NCBI GenBank assembly: GCA_035701825.1
Contig: DASSRK010000160.1
Coordinates: 1-64,000, forward strand
DNA: 64,000 bases
Direction: 5' to 3'
Source of the DNA: CADEED01 sp035701825
Lineage (GTDB): Bacteria; Pseudomonadota; Gammaproteobacteria; Steroidobacterales; Steroidobacteraceae
Shown: positions 59,124 to 64,000 of the stretch, one piece after another
How positions within the stretch are numbered: the stretch's first letter is position 1
Layout of the letters: every line of letters begins with the position of its first letter
Position numbers and translations under genes: made by a program
The notes under the pieces: generated by a model
Database searches by the model: none
What the model was told of the DNA's origin: nothing
The model's input: the letters and a program-made list of their open reading frames with translations, nothing else

Positions 59124-61349
59124 TCACGCGCGGCGCAGTGGCAGGTCGCGCAACCGCTGCCCGGTCGCCGCGAACACCGCGTTGGCCAACGCCGGCGCAG
59201 CGCCTGGAATTCCCATCTCGCCCGCGCCGCAGGGTGGCGACGCCGAGGGGAGGACGTGCGTTTCGACCACCGGTGCGTCCGCGATCCGCAACAGCGGGTA
59301 ACCGTCGAAGTTCGACTGCTGGATGCGGCCGTCCTCCACCGTGATTTCCAGGCCCAGCGCGGTGGAGAGGCCGTCGACGGTGCCGCCCATGAGCTGCGCA
59401 TGCACACCGGCCGGGTTCACCACCTGTCCCACGTCGGAGACACAAACACAGCGCTGGATGCGCCAGCCGCCGGCCGTCGACGCGACTTCGATCGCGTGCG
59501 CCGTGTAGCCGCCGAAGGTGAAGTGCGCCGCCAGCCCCACGCCCGTGCCTTTCGGCCGCGCGCGCGCGTACTCGATGCGCCGCGCGGCCTCGCGCAGCAC
59601 CGCCGCGAGCCTGCCGGTGCTGAACACCGGGCCGCCGTGCTCGGCGTAGGGAAGATCGCGCGGCGCGCCGAGCAGCTCGAGCCGCAACTCCAGCGGATCG
59701 CGGCGGGCCGCGGCGGCCACCTCGTCCACGAAGCTCTGCACGGCGAACGCCGTGAAGGTGTGCAACGGCGCGCGCCACCAGCCGCGCGCCAGGCCGAAGG
59801 GCACGTCCACGAATTCGGCGCGATAGTTGGGCACGCAGGCCGCGGGGAAACCGTCGACGTCGAGCGTGCCGATCCAGTCGGGATCATCCTCGCGATTGGC
59901 GCGCCATTTGCGCGACGTGGCGGCGACGCGGTGGCCCCAGGCGCTCACGCGACCCTGCGCGTCGAGGGCGGCACGCATGCGATGCACGCCGAACGGACGA
60001 TAGAAATCGTTCTGCAGGTCGTCATCGCGCGTCCACACCAGCTTCACGGGCTTGCGCACGGCCTGCGCCACCAGCACCGCCTCGGCGATGAAGTCGTTCT
60101 CGAGCCGGCGCCCGAAGCCGCCACCCGAGCGCGGCAGCTCGATGTCGATCGCGAGCCGCGACAGCCCGGTCATGGCCGCGATCATGCGCGAGGCGCCGCC
60201 GGGACTCTGCAGCGAAGCGATCAGCCGCGCGCGGTCCTTGCCGATCTCGATCACGGCGCCGGGCGGCTCCATGGTCGCGTGCGCCAGGAACGGCACCTTG
60301 TACTGCGCCTCGATGCGTGTCGCGGCCGCGTCCCACGCCGCGGCGAGGTCGCCATCATCGCGTGCAAGCTGGATGCCTTCCTCGGCCAGCGCCGCGGCGC
60401 GGCAGCGCTGTTCCAGCGCGCGCGTCGAGTCGGCCGCCCACGGGCCCGGTTGCCACTCGATGCGCAGCGCCTTGCGTCCGTGGATCGCGGCCCAGGTGTT
60501 GTCCGCGATCACGGCCACGCCGGCGGCGAGATTGCGCGTCAGGTGCCCGGAGGACGGCGGCGCGATCGGCACGATGGCCTGCACGCCGCGCACCCTGCGC
60601 GCCGCGGAGTCGTCCACCGATTTCACGCGACCATCGAAATACGGGCAACGCGCGATCACGGCAAACGACATCCCCGGCAGGCTCCCGTCACTGCCGTAGC
60701 GCGCGCGGCCGCTGACGATGTCGGCGCAGTCGGCGACCTGCGCGGGCTTGCCGATGATGCGGAACTCCTTCGGCGGCTTGAGCGCGAACGGGCCCGCGGG
60801 CAACGGCAGCGCCGCGGCGCGCGCCGCCAGCGCGCCATAGCTGAGCCGCCGGCCGTCGGCGTGGCGCACCTCGGCGTCGCGCGCGGTCAAACTACCGGGC
60901 TCGGCGCGCCACGCCTGCGCGGCGGCGGCCACCAGCAGCGCGCGGATCTGCGCGCCGGCCTGGCGCAGGTCGTCCCAGCCATCGGAAATGCTGGTGCTGC
61001 CGCCGGCGCCCTGCGGACCGAAGCGCGGCGCGAAGGCGCCCGGCGCATCGCCCGCCTTGATGCCGTAAGGCAGCTGTTCGACCTGCACCTGGTCCCAGCG
61101 CACCTCGAGCTCCTCGGCCACCAGCATCGGCAGCGAGGTGCGCACGCCCTGCCCGATCTCGCAGCCGCGCGCGCCGATCACGATGCGATTGTCGGGGTGG
61201 ATGGTGACGAACACGCCGAGCTGCACGGCCGCATCCGCCTTGCCGGCCTGCGGCGCGGCACGTGCCCAGCGCGGCAGTCCGATCGAGGCGTACAGCGCCC
61301 CGCCCGACAGCGCCGTGACCTGCAGGAACCGGCGGCGAGTGTGTTGCAT
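59124..61349 (-). CDS. Molybdopterin-binding aldehyde/xanthine dehydrogenase-family subunit
   Basis: A 741-aa exported molybdenum hydroxylase large subunit of the isoquinoline 1-oxidoreductase (IorB) type. It has a Tat signal (TRRRFLQVTALSGG). Cofactor-binding and active-site segments include GARGCEIGQGVRTSLPMLVA, ELPRSGGGFGRRLENDFIAE, GGYTAHAIEV and the C-terminal catalytic-Glu loop GAGEMGIPGAAPALANAVFA. Such enzymes need a small 2Fe-2S subunit (IorA) that is normally encoded next door; none is seen here. An upstream inverted repeat is at 61507-61518. ATG 61349 is right at the Tat motif. Confidence 0.9.
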   Translation of the reverse strand: MQHTRRRFLQVTALSGGALYASIGLPRWARAAPQAGKADAAVQLGVFVTIHPDNRIVIGARGCEIGQGVRTSLPMLVAEELEVRWDQVQVEQLPYGIKAGDAPGAFAPRFGPQGAGGSTSISDGWDDLRQAGAQIRALLVAAAAQAWRAEPGSLTARDAEVRHADGRRLSYGALAARAAALPLPAGPFALKPPKEFRIIGKPAQVADCADIVSGRARYGSDGSLPGMSFAVIARCPYFDGRVKSVDDSAARRVRGVQAIVPIAPPSSGHLTRNLAAGVAVIADNTWAAIHGRKALRIEWQPGPWAADSTRALEQRCRAAALAEEGIQLARDDGDLAAAWDAAATRIEAQYKVPFLAHATMEPPGAVIEIGKDRARLIASLQSPGGASRMIAAMTGLSRLAIDIELPRSGGGFGRRLENDFIAEAVLVAQAVRKPVKLVWTRDDDLQNDFYRPFGVHRMRAALDAQGRVSAWGHRVAATSRKWRANREDDPDWIGTLDVDGFPAACVPNYRAEFVDVPFGLARGWWRAPLHTFTAFAVQSFVDEVAAAARRDPLELRLELLGAPRDLPYAEHGGPVFSTGRLAAVLREAARRIEYARARPKGTGVGLAAHFTFGGYTAHAIEVASTAGGWRIQRCVCVSDVGQVVNPAGVHAQLMGGTVDGLSTALGLEITVEDGRIQQSNFDGYPLLRIADAPVVETHVLPSASPPCGAGEMGIPGAAPALANAVFAATGQRLRDLPLRRA

Positions 61350-61689
61350 CGCGCTATTTGAGCACCGCGGCGCGTTCCCGTGCCATCCGCCCGGCGCGCG
61401 CACCGCTCCTCCCGCCCCATCCGGCGCCGCCGCGGCGCGGCGCCGCGCGCTTGCGGGGTGCCGCGCGCGGGCCGATGTGCTCTACTGCGCCGGTCGCCGC
61501 CAACATGAATCACGATTCGTGTTGCTGTCCGTATCCGCGGGCGACTGCCGGACGGCCGCCTAACTACGGAACGGGCGCGCCATCCCCGCCCGGGCGCGGT
61601 GCCGCGCGTCCGGACGGCTGATCGCAGGAGATGGCGGGGTCGCGCTTCCCCCGGCTCGCCCCGCCCTCCTGCCAGGCAGCGTCGCCCGC
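61350..61689. other. Non-coding interval
   Basis: These 340 bases between the molybdopterin subunit start and the TetR stop contain no credible gene; the plus-strand frames are shadows. The only structure is the inverted repeat GAATC-AC-GATTC at 61507-61518, about 160 bases upstream of the subunit's start, which could be an operator but is short. Confidence 0.5.
61507..61518. promoter_or_regulatory. Short inverted repeat, possible operator
   Basis: GAATC and GATTC pair with a 2-base spacer in an AT-richer spot upstream of the molybdopterin-subunit gene. TetR-type regulators bind palindromes, and a TetR gene is next door, but nothing links them beyond position. Confidence 0.25.
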
Positions 61690-62388
61690 CTACCTGGATT
61701 TCCTGCGGCGGGCGCGCGCGGCGGCCGGCTTGCCGCCCGCTTGGTCGATGCCGGAGACCAGGCGGAACGCACGCTCGATCTGGCGCCGGAAGGCGCTGTC
61801 CTCGAGTTGCAGCGGGCCGGGCTGGTTCATGAGCGTGTTGTTCAACGTGCCGCGCATCATCTGGAACGCGAAGCGCACGCGCTCGACTTCCTCCGCGCCG
61901 AGCGCACGGCCCAGCAATGCCGCGTAGCTCTCGATGAAGCGCGCCACCGACTCGCGGCCGAGCTCGCGGAACTCGCGCCAGAACTCCGGGTCCGTGGTGC
62001 CCTTGCGCAGCGCCGCGCGCCACAGGTTCGGATGCTCGAGCACGAACTCGAGGTCGCGGCCCACGGCCCGTTCCACGATGTCGTCGAGCGTCGCGTCCTG
62101 GTAGCAGCGCTCGAGCTGGCCGCGGCTCTGCGCGCGGCGCATCTCCGCGATGGCGAGGAAGTACTGGTCCTTGTCGGCGAAGCGCAGGTAGAACGATCCG
62201 ACCGCGCAGCCCGCGGCACGCGCGATGTCGGCTACCGCGAGCTCGTCGAAGTGCTTGCGCCGCAGCAGCTTGAATCCCGCCGCGAGCAGCCGGTCGCGCG
62301 TCTTCTGCGCGCGGGTCTGCTTGACGGGCAGGCTGAAGCGCGGGGCCGGAGCGGCGCGGTCGTTCGAGGGCAGCGGCGTGGACTTCAT
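61690..62388 (-). CDS. TetR/AcrR-family transcriptional regulator
   Basis: A 232-aa regulator with an N-terminal TetR HTH (about 28-75: RDRLLAAGFKLLRRKHFDEL, then DIARAAGCAVGSFYLRFADK) and a C-terminal ligand domain (about 80-210). A basic tail RARRRKSR ends the protein. It likely represses neighbours in response to a small molecule; the molybdenum hydroxylase downstream in the same direction is the natural candidate. Ligand unknown. Confidence 0.92.
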   Translation of the reverse strand: MKSTPLPSNDRAAPAPRFSLPVKQTRAQKTRDRLLAAGFKLLRRKHFDELAVADIARAAGCAVGSFYLRFADKDQYFLAIAEMRRAQSRGQLERCYQDATLDDIVERAVGRDLEFVLEHPNLWRAALRKGTTDPEFWREFRELGRESVARFIESYAALLGRALGAEEVERVRFAFQMMRGTLNNTLMNQPGPLQLEDSAFRRQIERAFRLVSGIDQAGGKPAAARARRRKSR

Positions 62389-62434
62389 GCGGCGAATGTT
62401 AGCGGATCATCCGCCGCCACTCACGGGCCGCGCG

Positions 62435-63145
62435 CTACCTGGCGACCGTGGCCTTGACCTTGTTGGCGCGACACTCGGTCTCGAGCATCCCGCCGTGGCA
62501 CGGGATCTCGAAGCTGCCCTCGATATGCAGCCGCCGGTTGCGCGCCAGTGATTCGATGCCATCGATCCGGAAGGTTCCCGCGACGCCCTCCATGTCGAAT
62601 CGCTCGATGACCAGCGTGCCCCCGGTGGCGTCGTATTCGTGGTCGTCGAACGACAGGACCCCGGCCAGCACCTCGCCCGGCCGCACTTCGCCACCGGTCT
62701 TGCCGACGATGCGATACGTGCCGGGACCCAGCGGAAAGTCACGCTCCGTCGAGGACAAGGCCGCGAGCGACACGCCGATCGCCGGCGGACCGGGCGCGTG
62801 GCAATTGATGTCGAGGGGCATCGCGGTCTTGTTGGCGCGCAGGGTTGCCTGCTCCTTCGCGCTGGCCCAGTACATCGAGTGCGCGCTGCTGGGACTCTCG
62901 CCCGACGGCTCGACACCGCCCGGATCCCAGGTGCTGGTCCAGCGGTGCTCGGACGGCAGCGTCATGTGGATGCGGCAGGCCTCGAAAGCGGCCCGCACCG
63001 CACCCGAGGTCACGGCCCCCGCAGGCGCGGCCCGAGACTGCGCGGCAGGTGCCCGCGCGGCCGGTGCCGGCGCAGGCGCTGCGGATTCCTTCGGTTTGCA
63101 GGCCACGAGCCCGCAGAGAATCGCCAACAACAGGACGCTTCGCAC
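62435..63145 (-). CDS. Lipoprotein of unknown function
   Basis: A 236-aa lipoprotein from GTG 63145 (GGAGA 5 bases upstream). Signal SVLLLAILCGLVAC with lipobox LVAC, then a Pro/Ala linker (about 20-50). The mature domain has CRIHMTLPSEHRWTSTWDPG, GTYRIVGKTGGEVRPGEVLA and LHIEGSFEIPCHGGMLETEC, with four Cys likely paired. Beta-rich; no known family. The frame upstream of the GTG is not used. Divergent from the sulfatase gene across 283 bases of otherwise featureless DNA. Confidence 0.75.
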   Translation of the reverse strand: MRSVLLLAILCGLVACKPKESAAPAPAPAARAPAAQSRAAPAGAVTSGAVRAAFEACRIHMTLPSEHRWTSTWDPGGVEPSGESPSSAHSMYWASAKEQATLRANKTAMPLDINCHAPGPPAIGVSLAALSSTERDFPLGPGTYRIVGKTGGEVRPGEVLAGVLSFDDHEYDATGGTLVIERFDMEGVAGTFRIDGIESLARNRRLHIEGSFEIPCHGGMLETECRANKVKATVAR

Positions 63146-63428
63146 GATTGTCTCCGTCGTGAAGGCACTCAATGTCCGCGAAGGCCCGCGTCCTGTCTGC
63201 CTTGGATCATGGCGCGTTGCGGTCGGATTCCTCCGACCACGCCCGCCCGCGGGCCCGGCGGCCGCGAATCGACTGGCAGCGCAATGGCGGCGCCGTGCAT
63301 TTCCCCGCGCGTCGATCCGGCACGCGCCGGCCGGCTTGACCATGAAGTGAATGCGTGTTCATATTTTTGTGAACAACAATTCATATACGCCGGCGCCCGG
63401 GACTGGCGCGCGGCGGGGGGAAAGCTCG

Positions 63429-64000
63429 ATGCACCGGAACCAGCGCAGGCGCGATGCGGACCAGCCGCGGCGCGGCGCGCTCACGCGCCGCCAGCTGCTC
63501 GCCGGCTCGCTCGCGGGCGTCGGCCTCGGCCTGGCGGCGCGCCGCGTGCGCGCGGCCGGGCCCCCGGCGCTGCCGAACATCGTGTTCCTGCTGGCCGACG
63601 ATCTCGGTTATGCCGACCTCGGCTGCTATGGCCGCAATTTCCAGACGCCGCGCATCGATTCGCTGGCGCGCAACGGCGCGCTGTTCACGCAGGCGTACGC
63701 CAGCTCCTGCGTCTGCTCGCCGACGCGCGTCGCGCTGATCACCGGCCGCGAGCCCGGCCGGCTGCGCATCGGCCAGGACGAGCCGCTGGGCGCCGAGCGC
63801 GAGGGGACCATCGGCCTGCCCACCGACATCCCGACACTGCCGTCGCTGCTGCGCCAGCGCGGCTACCGCACCTCGCTCTTCGGCAAGTGGCATCTCGGCA
63901 AGCCGCCGCACTTCGGCCCGCTCAAGAGCGGCTACGACCGCTTCTTCGGCATGTACGGCGGCTACTCGTTCTACTTCGGCCACGGCAAGGACGATCCCAG
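63429..64000 (+). CDS. Tat-exported arylsulfatase, 5' part only
   Basis: An open frame of 190 codons running off the window end, so partial. A Tat-type signal (LTRRQLLAGSLAGVGLGLAA) is followed by the sulfatase start NIVFLLADDLGYADLGCYG (Asp-Asp metal ligands) and the formylglycine motif C96-S-P-T-R in SCVCSPTRVALITGRE. Later FGKWHLGKPPHFGP is another family block. It would hydrolyse a sulfate ester in the periplasm; needs formylglycine generation or an anaerobic equivalent not seen here. GGGG-GAAAGCTCG precedes ATG 63429. Confidence 0.9.
   Translation, partial: MHRNQRRRDADQPRRGALTRRQLLAGSLAGVGLGLAARRVRAAGPPALPNIVFLLADDLGYADLGCYGRNFQTPRIDSLARNGALFTQAYASSCVCSPTRVALITGREPGRLRIGQDEPLGAEREGTIGLPTDIPTLPSLLRQRGYRTSLFGKWHLGKPPHFGPLKSGYDRFFGMYGGYSFYFGHGKDDP

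Overview
The window is about 64 kb of high-GC chromosomal DNA. I think it comes from a free-living gammaproteobacterium, possibly of the Steroidobacteraceae/Nevskiales/Xanthomonadales type. The evidence for that is the family mix (BamA, PEP carboxylase, CPA2 antiporter, FixJ-type regulator with a MASE1 kinase, SYLF, YecR-like and DUF3570/DUF4266 proteins), the strong GC3 bias with very long antisense shadow frames, and the many secreted or lipidated envelope proteins. No rRNA, tRNA, CRISPR array, phage module, integrase or transposase gene was seen. The taxonomic placement is inference.

Layout. 0.15-3.9 kb (minus): DUF4397 lipoprotein and a BamA-type barrel assembly protein. 4.0-6.7 kb (plus): an OmpR-type regulator lacking its phospho-acceptor Asp, then an ECF sigma / membrane anti-sigma-like / secreted protein cassette. 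6.7-14.3 kb (minus): PLP sulfur-amino-acid enzyme, PhzF-like isomerase, DUF1428 protein, MsbA-like ABC exporter, Mpo1-like protein and PEP carboxylase. 14.4-16.0 kb (plus): a lone AbiEi-type regulator behind a perfect inverted repeat, and an EamA transporter. 16.0-20.8 kb (minus): CPA2 antiporter and a FixJ/MASE1-kinase two-component pair.

The most interesting part is 20.8-45.4 kb, which looks like one two-armed envelope locus. The minus-strand arm (36.9 to 20.85 kb) runs from a c-type cytochrome, a LamG/di-heme lipoprotein and a Tat-exported DUF1501-like protein, across a strong terminator, into a thioredoxin-like protein, two large TPR proteins, a TolQ/ExbB channel subunit, two ExbD/TolR subunits and an AgmX/TonB-like protein. 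The motor part resembles the AglRQS/AglT/PglI set of Myxococcus gliding. The divergent plus-strand arm (37.2-44.3 kb) encodes a hydrazine-synthase-alpha-like di-heme lipoprotein, two outer-membrane barrels, TlpA, DUF4266, DUF3570 and a DUF4136-like protein. It converges on an ApbE flavinyltransferase. My inference is a proton-motive-force-driven, heme- and flavin-dependent envelope machine; its substrate is unknown.

45.5-64 kb is a looser accessory stretch: SYLF protein, dienelactone hydrolase, outer-membrane barrel, short SARP-like regulator, AvrRpt2/C70-like cysteine protease divergent from an unknown protein, CadC-like TPR regulator, AAC(6')-like acetyltransferase, CxxC mini-protein, thioredoxin, an alpha/beta hydrolase without its nucleophile Ser, a CPBP protease coupled to an amidohydrolase, YecR-like lipoprotein, an unpaired molybdopterin dehydrogenase subunit, TetR regulator and the start of a Tat-exported sulfatase.

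Two families of short dispersed DNA elements occur, each seen only between convergent genes. One is a ~100-bp palindrome with conserved 34-35-bp arms and unrelated loops (44323-44422 and 56449-56547). The other is a 15-bp word (6654-6668 and 54153-54167).
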